Assembly: GCA_963829585.1 (NCBI GenBank)
Contig: CAWHJD010000012.1
Location: forward strand, 60,011 to 124,010
Origin: Sva-07 sp963829585
Lineage (GTDB): Bacteria > Actinomycetota > Acidimicrobiia > Acidimicrobiales > Ilumatobacteraceae
Reading direction: 5' to 3'
Length of the DNA stretch: 64,000 nucleotides
The position numbers and the translations under genes are program-made. The notes beneath the pieces are model-generated. The model had not been told where the DNA came from and did not search any database. It saw nothing but the letters and a program-made list of their open reading frames with translations. Every line of letters begins with the position of its first letter. The first letter of the stretch is position 1. Below, piece after piece: positions 38,498 to 48,004 of this stretch.

Positions 38498-39518
38498 ATG
38501 ACGATCAGAGTCGGCATCAACGGTTTCGGACGCATCGGACGCAACTTCTTCCGTGCCGCCAAGGCGAGCGGCGCCGACTTCGACTTCGTGGCGGTGAACG
38601 ACCTCGGGTCGATCGACACGATGGCCCATCTCCTCCAGTACGACTCGGTGCTCGGGCGGCTATCCGGAGAAGGTGTCAAGGCGACCAAGTCGAGCATCAA
38701 GGTCGGCGGCGACAGCTGCGCGTGCTCAGCGAGCGCAACCCGGCTGACCTCCCGTGGGGTGAACTCGGCGTCGACGTGGTGATCGAGTCGACCGGGTTCT
38801 TCAACAACCGCGACGCCGCCAGCTGCCCACCTCGACGGTGGTGCCCCGCTGGTGATCGTGTCGGCGCCGTGCACCAATGCCGACGCAACGTTCGTCTACG
38901 GCGTGAACCACAAGGACTTCCGACATCAAGACCAGCACAAGGTGATCTCCAACGCCAGCTGCACCACCAACTGCTTCGTGCCGATGGTGAAGGTGCTCGA
39001 CGACAACTTCGGCGTCGAGCAGGGCCTGATGACCACGGTGCACTCGTACACCGGCGACCAGCAGCTCGTCGACGGCCCGCACAGCGATCTGCGTCGTGCC
39101 CGCGGCGCGGCGATCAACATCGTGCCCACGTCGACCGGCGCGGCCCGCGCCACGTCGCTCGTGCTGGAGTCGATGAAGGGCAAGCTCGACGGCACCTCGC
39201 TGCGCGTGCCCGTGCCGACGGGCTCGATCACCGACTTCACGGCGAACGCTGAAGAAGTCGGCCACGGTCGAGCGAGATCAACGCCGCCTTCGCCGCTGCC
39301 GCCAAGAAGTCGCTCAAGGGCGTGCTCAAGTACACCGAGGACCCGATCGTGTCGAGCGACATCGTCACCGACCCGCACTCGTGCGTGTTCGACGCCGGCC
39401 TCACGATGAGCATGGGCAAGCTGGTGAAGATGCAACGGCTGGTACGACAACGAATGGGGCTACTCGAACCGCCTCGTCGACCTGACCGCTGTTCACCGGC
39501 GCCAAGGTCAAGCGCTGA
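38498..39518 (+). CDS. gap: Glyceraldehyde-3-phosphate dehydrogenase (multiply frameshifted)
   Basis: The glycolytic NAD-dependent enzyme is recognisable in fragments spread over all three frames. MTIRVGINGFGRIGRNFFRA is the NAD site; a second fragment reads LGVDVVIESTGFF; ISNASCTTNCFVPMVKVLDD holds the catalytic Cys; TVHSYTGDQQLVDGPHSDLR, NIVPTSTGAARATSLV and RVPVPTGSITDFTA follow; LKYTEDPIVSSDIVTDPHS is near the end, and the last residues read GAKVKR at 39518. At least six single-base breaks are needed, several in short homopolymers (for example AAG read as AG near 38713). A good AGGAGG site precedes ATG 38498. Because the enzyme is essential, sequence error is far more likely than decay. 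Confidence 0.95.
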
Positions 39519-39523
39519 ACGCG

Positions 39524-40658
39524 ATGACCGAGACCTCCGCCATCCCGACACTCGAGGATCTGGAGGCGACCTCGGCGACCTGACCGGCAAGCGGGTGCTG
39601 GTGCGCACCGACTTCAACGTGCCGCTGGACGACGACGGCCGGATCACCGACGACTTCCGCATCCGCGCCGCGCTGCCGACCATCCAGTGGCTGACCGAAC
39701 GCGGGGCCACCGTCGTCACTGCCAGCCACCTCGGGCGTCCGAAGGGGCAGCCCGACCCGAAGTACTCGATGGATCCCGTGCGCGCCCGACTCGCCGAACT
39801 CGCGCCCGGCGTCGAACTCCTCGAGAACCTGCGCTTCGACCCGGGTGAAGACGGCCAACGATCCGGCGTTCGTGGCGACGCTCGTCGACGGCATCGACGC
39901 CTACGTCAACGACGCCTTCGGCGCGTCGCACCGGGCCCACGCCTCGATCGTCGGGCCGCCGCAGTACGTTGCCGTCCGCCATGGGCCGCCTCCTGCAGAA
40001 GGAGGTCGAGGTGCTCCTCGGCCTGCGCAACAACCCGAAGCACCCGTTCGTGGCCGTGCTCGGTGGCGCGAAGATCTCCGACAAGCTCGGCGTGGTCGAG
40101 GCGCTGCTCGAGGTCGTCGACTCGCTCGTGATCGGCGGGGCGATGTGCTTCACGTTCTTCGCCGCGCAGGGCAACCCGATCGGCGACTCGCTGTTCGAGC
40201 CCGACCAGGTCGACACGTGCAGGCGACTGCTCGCGGAAGCCGGCGCCAAGGGCAAGACGATCCATCTGCCGGAGGACATCACGGGCGTCGACGCACGAGG
40301 CGAGTACGCCACCTTCGGTACCCGCCTGCCCGACGGCGCGAAGGGCTTCGACATCGGGCCGGGCTCGGCCGCCGCGTTCAGCGACGTGATCATGGATGCC
40401 CGCATGGTGTTCTGGAACGGCCCGATGGGCATGTTCGAGGACGAGCGCTTCGCCACCGGCACGCGGACCGTCGCCCAGGCGATGGCCGACACCAAGGCGT
40501 TCACCGTGGTCGGCGGCGGTGACTCCGCAGCGGCGCTCGCCCAGTTCAGGCTCGACGACGAGGTCGACCACGTCTCCACCGGCGGTGGCGCCAGCCTCGA
40601 ACTCCTCGAGAACGGCGACCTACCAGGGCTCCAGGCTCTCCGAGCCGGCAGATCATGA
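39524..40658 (+). CDS. pgk: Phosphoglycerate kinase (frameshifted)
   Basis: It starts at ATG 39524, 5 nt after gap (MTETSAIPTLEDLE). The frames must change near 39565 to reach DLTGKRVLVRTDFNVPLDDD, near 39845 to reach TANDPAFVATLVDGIDAYVN and DAFGASHRAHASIVG, and near 39970 to reach AMGRLLQKEVEVLLGL. The long intact C-terminal frame has FVAVLGGAKISDKLGVVEAL, MVFWNGPMGMFEDERFATGT and FTVVGGGDSAAALAQF, the ATP site. The enzyme makes ATP from 1,3-bisphosphoglycerate. About 385 residues when restored. It is the middle gene of a gap-pgk-tpiA operon. Confidence 0.95.
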
Positions 40659-40668
40659 GAGGAATCCG

Positions 40669-41445
40669 ATGACACGACGTCCGCTCATCTCCGGCAACTG
40701 GAAGATGAACCTCAACCACTTCGAGGCGATCCAGACCGTCCAGAAGCTGGCGTATCTCGTGCCGAAGGACGACGCTCGAGGCGGTCGACGTCAGCATCCA
40801 TCCGCCGTTCACCGACATCCGCAGCGTCCAGACCGTGATCGAGAGCGAGGACTTCGACTTCCACTCGGCGCCCAGCACTGTCACTGGGAGGAATCGGGAG
40901 CGTTCACGGGCGAGGTGTCGCCGGCGTTCCTCGCCAAGCTCAACGTGGCAGTACGTCATCGTCGGACACTGCGAGCGGCGCGAGATCTTCGGCGAGACCG
41001 ACGAGATGGTGAACCGCAAGGTCGCCGCCATCCAGGCAGCACGGCATGACGCCGATCATGTGCTGTCGGCGAGACGCTCGCCGAGCGCGAGGCGGGGGAG
41101 ACCGAGTCAAGGTGCTCGGCCAGGTCGAGGCCGGGCCTCGCCGGACGCACGGCCGAGCAGATCGCGCTCGCTCGTGATCGCCTACGAACCCATCTGGGCG
41201 ATCGGTACGGGCAGGACGGCCACCTCCGACGATGCGCAAGCCGTGTGCGCCGCCATCCGCGTCAAGATCGCGCGAGCTGACGGACGACGCGACGCGCCGA
41301 CGCCGTGCGCATCCAGTACGGCGGATCGGTCAAGGCGGCCAACGCCACCGAGCTGATGGCGCAGCCCGACATCGACGGCGCGCTCGTCGGCGGGGCGAGC
41401 CTCGACCCCGACGAGTTCGCCAAGATCGTCCAGTTCGACACCTGA
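40669..41445 (+). CDS. tpiA: Triosephosphate isomerase (multiply frameshifted)
   Basis: ATG 40669 begins MTRRPLISGNWKMNLNHFEA with the catalytic Lys in NWKMN. The remaining segments are in different frames: VDVSIHPPFTDIRSVQTVI, LGAQHCHWEESGAFTGEVSP, YVIVGHCERREIFGETDEMV with the catalytic His, LVIAYEPIWAIGTGRTATS with the catalytic Glu, and IQYGGSVKAANATELMAQP, GALVGGASLDPDEFAKIVQF. At least six breaks occur within 780 nt. Restored length is about 260 residues. Its stop lies within the left arm of a perfect 15-bp hairpin that should terminate the glycolytic operon. Confidence 0.95.
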
Positions 41446-41475
41446 AACGCCGGGGTCTGACCCCGGCGTTTCAGG
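41441..41475. terminator. Perfect 15-bp hairpin ending the gap-pgk-tpiA operon
   Basis: CCTGAAACGCCGGGG (41441-41455) and CCCCGGCGTTTCAGG (41461-41475) pair perfectly around TCTGA. The tpiA stop (41443-41445) is inside the left arm. There is no T-tract, but such GC-rich stems commonly act as terminators in Actinobacteria. The GGGGTCTGACCCC core matches the hairpin after ettA. Confidence 0.8.
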
Positions 41476-41661
41476 TCGACTCTTCACATGACCGAAACCC
41501 GGTTGGCTACCGCTCGTCAGGGAGCACTGCTATGGTCGTGCGATCGTTGATCCACAGGGAGGGGGTCTGCGTGTCCGGTCATGGTCGAACGCTGGCAGCG
41601 CCAGGCGGTTCCCGTAGCCAGCCATACCTCCCGTTCTGACCCCAATCCAGGAGGACACCAC

Positions 41662-43427
41662 GTGAACACCACACGACGAGGTCGCAAGATCCTTGCGCTC
41701 GCCGCTGCCTCCGCCATCATCTTCGCTGCCTGTGGCAGTGACGACGACAGCGGCTCCAGCGATTCGACACCAACCGCCACGGACGCTACGACCGAGGCCA
41801 CCGAAGCGCCGGACACCACCGATGCAACGACCGAGACCACCGAGGGTGGCGAGGCAGCTGGGGAGGCTGTCTTCCGTATCACCTACGACATCGCCGACGA
41901 TGCCGTACTGGAACGACGGCTCGCCGATCACGGCCGCCGACTTCCAGTGCACCTACGACGCCGACGCTGAACACGCCCGGCTCGCTCTCGACCACCGGCT
42001 ACGACCAGATCACCTCGGTCGAGGCCGGCGAGAGCGACAAGCAGGTCGTCGTCGAGATGTCCGACCACCTACGCCCCGTGGAAGGGCCTGTTCTTCGTCC
42101 TGCTCAAGGCCGACCAGTTCGCGGACTGCAACGACGTGTCGACCGACTTCGACGGCGGCATCCCGTTCTCCGGAACCGAGTGGGTGCAGGACAGTCGTGG
42201 ACCGAGGAGCAGATCGTCTACACGCCGAACCCCGAGCTACAATGGCCCGCGCCAGCCCGGCGTCGACCGCGTCGTCATGGTCCCGGCCGAGGACGGCACG
42301 ACGTTGCTCAAGTCCGGCGCCGTCGACTTCATCTTCCCGCAGGCCTACACCGGCATCGACGCACGAACTCGACGACCCGAACGTGGCCGTTCGATTCGGC
42401 GCTCGGCGGCATCGTTCGAGGCGCTGTACTTCCAGCAGTCCGACGAGATCGGTGGACCGTTCTCCGATGACGACTACCGCGCGGCGTTCGCCCAGTCGAT
42501 CGACCTGCAGGGTCTGTACGACCAGATCTACGCACCGTTCGCCCAGGGCACCCCGCTGCTGACGTGTGGTCCGATCGGTCCCGGCCCGTACTGCGACGAG
42601 GACGTCTTCGCCGACACCTACGACCCGGCCGCTGCCGAGCAGATCCTCACCGACGCAGGTTGGACGAAGAACGGCGAAGGTCTGTGGACGAACCCCGATG
42701 GGGAAGTCCCGCAGGTCCGCTGGATGGTCAACACCGGCAACACCCGCCGTGAGAGCGCCCAGGCGTACCTCATCCCGCTGATGCGTGAAGCCGGCTTCGA
42801 CGTCGTCGCCGACAACTGCGAAGCGCTGCCCTGCGTGTTCGAGACCCGACTCCCGTCGCTCGACTACGACCTCGGCCATGTACATCAGCACCGTCGCGCC
42901 GGACCCGGCCTACCTGACGCAGACCAACGTCTGTGACCAGATCCCGACCGAGGCGAACGACTTCCAGGGCCAGAACAGCACCGGCTGGTGCAACGAGGAG
43001 GCCTCCGCAGCAGCTCAAGCTCGCCGACGTCGACACTCGACGAGGACCAGCGCGCCGAAGAGGTCAAGACGGCCATCCAGCTGATGCGTGACGACTGGGT
43101 GCTGCTGCCCACGCTGCAGTTCCCGAACATCGGCGCCTACCGCACCGACAAGCTGGCGAACACGCCAGGGCGAGCTCGCCAACTACCAGGCGATCAACGA
43201 CTGGTACCAGTGGGAAGACGTCGACGGTGACGGCCAGATCGTCATCGGCGCCGAGCAGTTCCCGACGGCCGAGTGCCCGAACCCGGTCACCGAGTGCGCG
43301 AACTCGTCGTGGTACCAGTGGGTCAGCCGGCTTCGTCGTGCTGCCCGGTGCGTTCCGGACGACGAACGACCTCGCCTACGTCCCCTCCGAGATCCTCGCC
43401 GGCGAGCCGGTCATCGAAGAGCTCTGA
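41662..43427 (+). CDS. Oligopeptide ABC transporter substrate-binding lipoprotein (SBP family 5; multiply frameshifted)
   Basis: GTG 41662, after a GGAGGA site, starts a lipoprotein: MNTTRRGRKILALAAASAII then FAAC as lipobox and a Thr/Glu/Asp-rich linker. Segments in shifting frames match family 5 binding proteins: NDGSPITAADFQCTYDA, ISVEAGES-type and FFVLLKADQFADCNDVSTDF, SYNGPRQPGVDRVVMVPAED, ALYFQQSDEIGGPFSDDDYR, YDPAAAEQILTDAGWTKNGE, and NDWYQWEDVDGDGQIVIGA. The C-terminus is GFVVLPGAFRTTNDLAYVPS at 43427. More than eight breaks occur; restored length is about 590 residues. It heads a five-gene transporter operon for peptides or similar solutes. Confidence 0.88.
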
Positions 43428-43444
43428 TCGGAGTCTGAAGTCCT

Positions 43445-43496
43445 GATGTGAACCTGGGTAGGGGCCGGCACCGTGCCGGCCCCTACCCTTCACATC
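43445..43496. terminator. Long hairpin between binding-protein and permease genes
   Basis: A 16-bp perfect stem (GGGTAGGGGCCGGCAC with GTGCCGGCCCCTACCC, 43456-43488) is extended by GATGTGAA/TTCACATC (43445-43452 and 43489-43496) with a 3-nt bulge on the left. It lies between the binding-protein stop and the permease start. Such elements often make the binding protein more abundant than the membrane parts through partial termination or mRNA protection. Confidence 0.8.
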
Positions 43497-43524
43497 CGTC
43501 ACGCCGATCCCCGGGAGAAAGCAC

Positions 43525-44496
43525 GTGCTCCGCTTCATCGTCAGACGTCTGCTCTGGCTGATACCGACGGTCATCTTCGTCACGTTCCTCGTGTACGTCG
43601 CCGTTCGTATCGGCTGGAATCCGGTGGCGTCCTACCTGCGGGCCAACCCACGCGCGAGCGATGAGAAGGTCGAGCAGTACAAGGAGGTCAACGGTCTGTA
43701 CGACGGGTTCACCGGGTACATCCGTGGTTACTTCGAATGGTTGTGGGCCTTCGTGCAGGGTCCCGACCAGTGGCCGCGCTCCATCAAGGGCAGCAGCGAG
43801 GTCTGGCCGACGCTGCGCTACTCGCTGTTCAACACCTTGCGGTTGGCCGGCACCGCCGCCGTCATCGGGATCGGGATCGGGCTGTTCTTCGGCGTGGTCG
43901 CCGGCAAGCGCCCCGGAACCTGGATCGACAGCCTCGTGAACACGACGGCGTTCTTCGTCGGTTCGATCCCGCCCTTCGTGTCCGCCGTGATCCTGCAGCT
44001 CGCCTTCGCCGTCCAACTCGGATGGCTCCCCGCCGCCGGTGTGTATCCACCCGGACAGCAAGGGTTCGATCCGTGGCTGATGTCCAAGCACATGGTGCTC
44101 CCCGTGTTCGTGGTGGCCATCCAGACCATCGCCGGGTACACCCGCTACATGCGGGCATCACTGCTCGACGTGTCGTCGGCCGACTACCTCCGGACCGCTC
44201 GGGCGAAGGGTCTGAGCGAGCGTGAAGTGCTTCGTCGTCACACGATTCGCAACTCGCTGATCCCGATCGCCACGGTCGTCGCGATCGACATCGGTGCCCT
44301 GCTCGGCGGTCTCATCATCACCGAGAACATCTTCAACTATCCGGGCATGGGCGTCTTCTTCATCGATGCTGCGAACGACGGCGACTTTCCTCGGCTGATG
44401 CCGTTCCTCGTGATCATCACGGTGTCGGTCCTGATATTCAACCTGCTCGCTGATCTCTCCTACGCATATCTCGACCCGAGGATCAAACTTGACTAG
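43525..44496 (+). CDS. Peptide ABC transporter permease, DppB/OppB type
   Basis: A 323-residue inner-membrane permease, intact, starting at GTG 43525 with GGGAGAAAG upstream. It has six predicted helices, the first being FIVRRLLWLIPTVIFVTFLV. The conserved EAA-like cytoplasmic loop reads ADYLRTARAKGLSEREVLRR with HTIRNSLIPIATVVAIDIGA, and the C-terminus LADLSYAYLDPRIKLD matches the family end. It overlaps the next permease by 8 nt (TTG start within CTTGACTAG). It is the first gene after the dense frameshift region with a fully clean frame. Confidence 0.93.
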   Translation: MLRFIVRRLLWLIPTVIFVTFLVYVAVRIGWNPVASYLRANPRASDEKVEQYKEVNGLYDGFTGYIRGYFEWLWAFVQGPDQWPRSIKGSSEVWPTLRYSLFNTLRLAGTAAVIGIGIGLFFGVVAGKRPGTWIDSLVNTTAFFVGSIPPFVSAVILQLAFAVQLGWLPAAGVYPPGQQGFDPWLMSKHMVLPVFVVAIQTIAGYTRYMRASLLDVSSADYLRTARAKGLSEREVLRRHTIRNSLIPIATVVAIDIGALLGGLIITENIFNYPGMGVFFIDAANDGDFPRLMPFLVIITVSVLIFNLLADLSYAYLDPRIKLD

Positions 44497-45490
44497 CTAC
44501 CAGCCCGTCCACGAGAGCCAGCATTTCGAGACTTTCGACGAGTTGTACGACGTCTCCGAACAGGAGGGCCTCGACGTCAAGACGCTGACGCCGCGTCAGC
44601 TCGCCTGGCACCGCTACCGGCGTCACACGGCGGCGATGATCTCCACGGTGATCTTCGGCGGACTCGTCGTGATGGTGATCCTCGCTCCGCTGTTCGCCCG
44701 CTACGGCGTCAACGAGGCGGTGTTCCCCATTTCCGAGGGGCCCAATCAGTTTCTGTCGCCGCGTTCGGTGGCCTGGTTCGGCACCGACGACATCGGCCGC
44801 GACATCTACTCGCGCCTGCTCTACGGCATGCGGACGTCGATCTTCATCGGAATCGTCACCGGGCTCATCGCCGTGGTGATCGGCGCCGCCGTCGGCGCCT
44901 TCGCCGGCCTGCGCGGCGGACGGCTCGACGACCGGATGATGCGCGTCACCGACGTGTTCCTCGCCTTCCCGTTCCTCGTCGCCGTGATCGTCGTGCGCGA
45001 GTTCATCGGCGGGCTGTCGTTCCTCGAGCCGATCATCGGCCCCAAGACGTCGATCCGGTTCATCATCTTCCTGCTCGCGATCTTCGCCTGGATGGGCGTC
45101 GCCCGCTTGGTGCGCGGACAGGTGCTGTCGCTCAAGGAGCGCGAGTTCATCGAGGCCGCCCGAGCGGTGGGGGCCTCGGAGCGCCGCATCATCATGTCGC
45201 ACCTGCTGCCCAACTCGATCGGCCCCATTCTCGTGGCGCTGACCCTGACCGTGATCGGCGCCATCGTCGCCGAGTCCACCCTGGCATTCTTCGGGTTCGG
45301 CCCACAACCTGGAGCCGGAGGCACGTCGCTGGGACTGCTCGTCCTGCTGTCGCGCGGCGGCGCCACACAGGGCAACTGGTGGTTGGTGGTGTTCCCGTGT
45401 GGGGCGTTGGTGCTGCTGGCGATCTGCATCAACTTCATCGGCGACGGGCTGCGCGACGCATTCGACCCGAAGATGGACGCCGGGAAGTGA
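44489..45490 (+). CDS. Peptide ABC transporter permease, DppC/OppC type
   Basis: A 333-residue permease beginning at TTG 44489 (MTSYQPVHESQHF). It carries the N-terminal LAWHRYRRHTAAMIS, six helices, GTDDIGRDIYSRLLYGMRTS (the family hallmark), ReFIEAARAVGASERRIIMS as the coupling loop and GDGLRDAFDPKMDAGK at the end. The start overlaps the upstream stop and its stop overlaps the GTG of the next ATPase gene (GTGA), so the set is tightly coupled. The frame is intact. Confidence 0.93.
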   Translation: MTSYQPVHESQHFETFDELYDVSEQEGLDVKTLTPRQLAWHRYRRHTAAMISTVIFGGLVVMVILAPLFARYGVNEAVFPISEGPNQFLSPRSVAWFGTDDIGRDIYSRLLYGMRTSIFIGIVTGLIAVVIGAAVGAFAGLRGGRLDDRMMRVTDVFLAFPFLVAVIVVREFIGGLSFLEPIIGPKTSIRFIIFLLAIFAWMGVARLVRGQVLSLKEREFIEAARAVGASERRIIMSHLLPNSIGPILVALTLTVIGAIVAESTLAFFGFGPQPGAGGTSLGLLVLLSRGGATQGNWWLVVFPCGALVLLAICINFIGDGLRDAFDPKMDAGK

Positions 45491-46473
45491 GCGAACGCAA
45501 GCAGTCGGTGCTGTCGCTACGCGACCTGCGCGTCGAGTTCGCCACGCCCAACGGCATGGTGCAGGCCGTTCGCGGCATCGACCTCGATCTCGCTCCCGGC
45601 GAGATCCTCGGCGTGGTGGGCGAGAGCGGCTCGGGCAAGTCGGTCACATTCCTCGGGATGCTGGGGTTGCTCCCCAAGTCGGCTCAGATCACCGGATCCG
45701 CCAAGGTCAACGACACGCAGTTGGTCGGTGCATCGACGAAGTCCATGCGAGCGGTCCGCGGTCGGCAGGTCGCGATGATCTTCCAGGATCCGCTGTCGGC
45801 ATTGAATCCGGTTCACCGTGTGGGTGACCAGATCGTGGAGATGATCCGCTCGCATCAGGACGTGTCGAAGAAGTCGGCTGCCTCCACGGCCGTGGATCTG
45901 CTCGGCGCGGTCGGCATTCCCCAGCCTCGTGACCGAGCGAATCAGTACCCCCACGAGTTCTCAGGTGGTATGCGCCAGCGGGTGATGATCGCCATGGCGA
46001 TCTCCAACGATCCCCAGGTGCTCATCGCCGATGAACCCACGACGGCGCTCGACGTGACGGTGCAGGCGCAGATCCTCGAGCTGATCGATCGCCTCCGCCA
46101 GGACATGGGTATGGCCGTCGTCATGATCACCCACGACCTCGGCGTCATCGCTCGGGTCGCCGACCGCGTGCAGGTCATGTATGCAGGCCGCGCCGTCGAG
46201 AAGACGGAGATCGATGCGCTGTTCGTCAACCCCACGCATCCGTACACCGAGGGCCTGCTGCGGTCGATCCCACTGCTCGGTCACCAGCGACTGCTGCCGA
46301 TTCCCGGGTCGCCCCCGAACATGCTGCGGCCTCCGTCGGGCTGCGCGTTCCGGCCGCGGTGTCCGTATGCGTTGGATGCGTGCGCCGAAGTGATCCCTGA
46401 ACTCGAACCGGTCGGTGATGCCCAATCCGCCTGTATCCGCGCTCAGGAGTTGACGCTGGGGGTGCTGACGTGA
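45487..46473 (+). CDS. Peptide ABC transporter ATP-binding protein, DppD/OppD type
   Basis: A 328-residue ATPase starting at GTG 45487 (VSERKQSVLSLRDL). Walker A is VVGESGSGKSVTFLGMLGLL, the Q-loop AMIFQDPLSALNPVH, signature HEFSGGMRQRVMIAMAI and Walker B VLIADEPTTALDVTVQAQIL. The C-terminal extension with four cysteines (SGCAFRPRCPYALDACAEV) is the oligopeptide-transporter domain that can bind an iron-sulfur cluster. The start overlaps the permease stop by 4 nt. The frame is intact. Confidence 0.94.
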   Translation: MSERKQSVLSLRDLRVEFATPNGMVQAVRGIDLDLAPGEILGVVGESGSGKSVTFLGMLGLLPKSAQITGSAKVNDTQLVGASTKSMRAVRGRQVAMIFQDPLSALNPVHRVGDQIVEMIRSHQDVSKKSAASTAVDLLGAVGIPQPRDRANQYPHEFSGGMRQRVMIAMAISNDPQVLIADEPTTALDVTVQAQILELIDRLRQDMGMAVVMITHDLGVIARVADRVQVMYAGRAVEKTEIDALFVNPTHPYTEGLLRSIPLLGHQRLLPIPGSPPNMLRPPSGCAFRPRCPYALDACAEVIPELEPVGDAQSACIRAQELTLGVLT

Positions 46474-47501
46474 CGGTCGCGCCGGAATCGCCGTTGTTGA
46501 AGGTGACCGATCTCACCAAGACGTTCGAGGTCAAGACGACAAAGGGTTTGCGCGCGGTGAAGCTGCCGGTGTCGGCGGTCGCGAACGTTTCGTTCGACAT
46601 CCAGGCCGGGGAGACATTCGGGCTCGTCGGGGAGAGCGGCAGTGGCAAGACCACCGTCGGCCGGTGCCTGCTCCGTCTGATCGAGCCGAGTTCGGGCTCG
46701 GTCGAGTTCAAGGGCATCGACATCGCCAGCCTCAACCGCAAACAGATGCTGCCCGTGCGCCGTGAGATGCAGATCGTCTTCCAGGATCCGCAGGCGTCGC
46801 TCGATCCGCGCCTGACGGTCGGTTCGGCGATCTCGGAACCACTGCGCATCCAGAAGATCGAGGGCGATCACCGCAAGAAGGTCGCGGAGTTGCTCGAACT
46901 CGTCGGTCTCTCACCCGACCACGCAGGGCGATTCCCGCACGAGTTCTCCGGCGGACAGCGCCAGCGCATCGGCATCGCTCGGGCACTCGCGCTCGATCCG
47001 GAGTTCGTCGTGCTCGACGAACCGGTGTCGGCGCTCGACGTGAGCATCCAGGCAGGTGTCGTGAACCTGCTGCAGGATCTGCAGGAGCGCCTTGGTCTCA
47101 GTTATCTCTTCATCGCCCACGACCTCTCGGTGGTTCGTCACATCAGCCGTCGGGTCGCGGTGATGTATCTCGGGAAGATCGTGGAGATCGCCGATTCCGA
47201 CGCGTTGTACGAGCGCCCCTCACACCCGTACACCCGGGCGTTGCTGTCGGCCGTGCCAGAGGCGGATCCAACCACCGCACGATCCCGGCATCGCATCATG
47301 CTCGAAGGTGAAGTGCCGTCGCCGATCGACCCGCCGAGCGGCTGCAGGTTCCGCACCCGGTGCCCCAAGGCGCAGGAACTCTGCGCCCAAGAGGAACCGT
47401 TGTTGATCGATCGCGGCGCCGGGCACCCCGTCGCATGCCATTATCCCGAGGACGTGTCGGTCGAGATCACGCCCTCGGTGGGCTTCGAACCTTCTGTCTG
47501 A
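46470..47501 (+). CDS. Peptide ABC transporter ATP-binding protein, DppF/OppF type
   Basis: A 343-residue ATPase, second of the pair. GTG 46470 overlaps the previous stop (GTGA). Seen are FGLVGESGSGKTTVGRCLLR (Walker A), MQIVFQDPQASLDPRLTVG (Q-loop), HEFSGGQRQRIGIARALALD (signature) and FVVLDEPVSALDVSIQAGVV (Walker B). It ends with the cysteine-rich segment SGCRFRTRCPKAQELCAQ. The frame is intact. With the other three genes and the binding protein it makes a complete importer. Confidence 0.94.
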   Translation: MTVAPESPLLKVTDLTKTFEVKTTKGLRAVKLPVSAVANVSFDIQAGETFGLVGESGSGKTTVGRCLLRLIEPSSGSVEFKGIDIASLNRKQMLPVRREMQIVFQDPQASLDPRLTVGSAISEPLRIQKIEGDHRKKVAELLELVGLSPDHAGRFPHEFSGGQRQRIGIARALALDPEFVVLDEPVSALDVSIQAGVVNLLQDLQERLGLSYLFIAHDLSVVRHISRRVAVMYLGKIVEIADSDALYERPSHPYTRALLSAVPEADPTTARSRHRIMLEGEVPSPIDPPSGCRFRTRCPKAQELCAQEEPLLIDRGAGHPVACHYPEDVSVEITPSVGFEPSV

Positions 47502-47519
47502 CGGATAGGATTGCCGACC

Positions 47520-47756
47520 GTGCGCGACGTCATGCTCTACATCACTCTGACCCTCAACGTGGTCTCGATGGGCGCCCTGATCGCCGGCATCCTGATGCAC
47601 AGCGGCCGTGGCGGTGGCTTGTCGGACATGTTCGGTGGTGGCGGCGGAGCAGCACTCGGGTCGACCGCGGCCGAGCGCAACCTGAACCGGATCACGTTCG
47701 TGTTCGCATTGATCTGGCTGTTCACGGTGATGGCGCTTCCGTTCCTCTACGACTAG
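47520..47756 (+). CDS. secG: Preprotein translocase subunit SecG
   Basis: A 78-residue two-helix membrane protein that assists SecYE. Helix 1 is LYITLTLNVVSMGALIAGIL; the conserved loop LMHSGRGGGLSDMFGGGGG is diagnostic; helix 2 is ITFVFALIWLFTVMALPFLY. GTG 47520 is preferred over TTG 47511 because GGATAGGA at 47503-47510 would be too close to the latter. In most Actinobacteria secG follows tpiA directly; here a 6-kb peptide transporter operon lies between. It begins 18 nt after the last ATPase gene and probably shares its transcript. Confidence 0.93.
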   Translation: MRDVMLYITLTLNVVSMGALIAGILMHSGRGGGLSDMFGGGGGAALGSTAAERNLNRITFVFALIWLFTVMALPFLYD

Positions 47757-47814
47757 TCGTCAGGAATTGGTGGCGCTGCCCGAACAGCGAGATAGGGTCA
47801 CAGACCCAAACCAC

Positions 47815-47903
47815 GTCGGAGTGGCGGAATGGCAGACGCGCTAGCTTGAGGTGCTAGTGCCCTACTAATGGGCGTGGGGGTTCAAGTCCCCCCTCCGACA
47901 CCA
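47815..47903 (+). tRNA. tRNA-Leu (anticodon GAG), CCA encoded
   Basis: The acceptor arm pairs GTCGGAG (47815-47821) with CTCCGAC (47893-47899), followed by A and an encoded CCA. The anticodon stem CTAGC/GCTAG encloses loop TTGAGGT, giving anticodon GAG for CUC codons. A long variable arm (GCCCTACTAATGGGC) marks it as class II. The T arm is GGGGG-TTCAAGT-CCCCC. Partial copies of its 3' end occur downstream at several places. Confidence 0.95.
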
Positions 47904-47915
47904 GCAATCGTCGTT

Positions 47916-47958
47916 CTCGTGAACAAGTCCACGGTCGGAACGTCTACTTGTTCACGAG
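47916..47958. repeat. CTCGTGAAC palindrome, copy A
   Basis: CTCGTGAACAAGT (47916-47928) and ACTTGTTCACGAG (47946-47958) form a perfect 13-bp stem around 17 nt. It starts 12 nt after the tRNA-Leu 3' end. It is the first of four related palindromes in the 47.9-58.1 kb stretch. Confidence 0.85.
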
Positions 47959-48004
47959 TTCGCGGTGAGACGCCAGTGGCCGGTACGTGAATCGGTGAGT
48001 CGGT

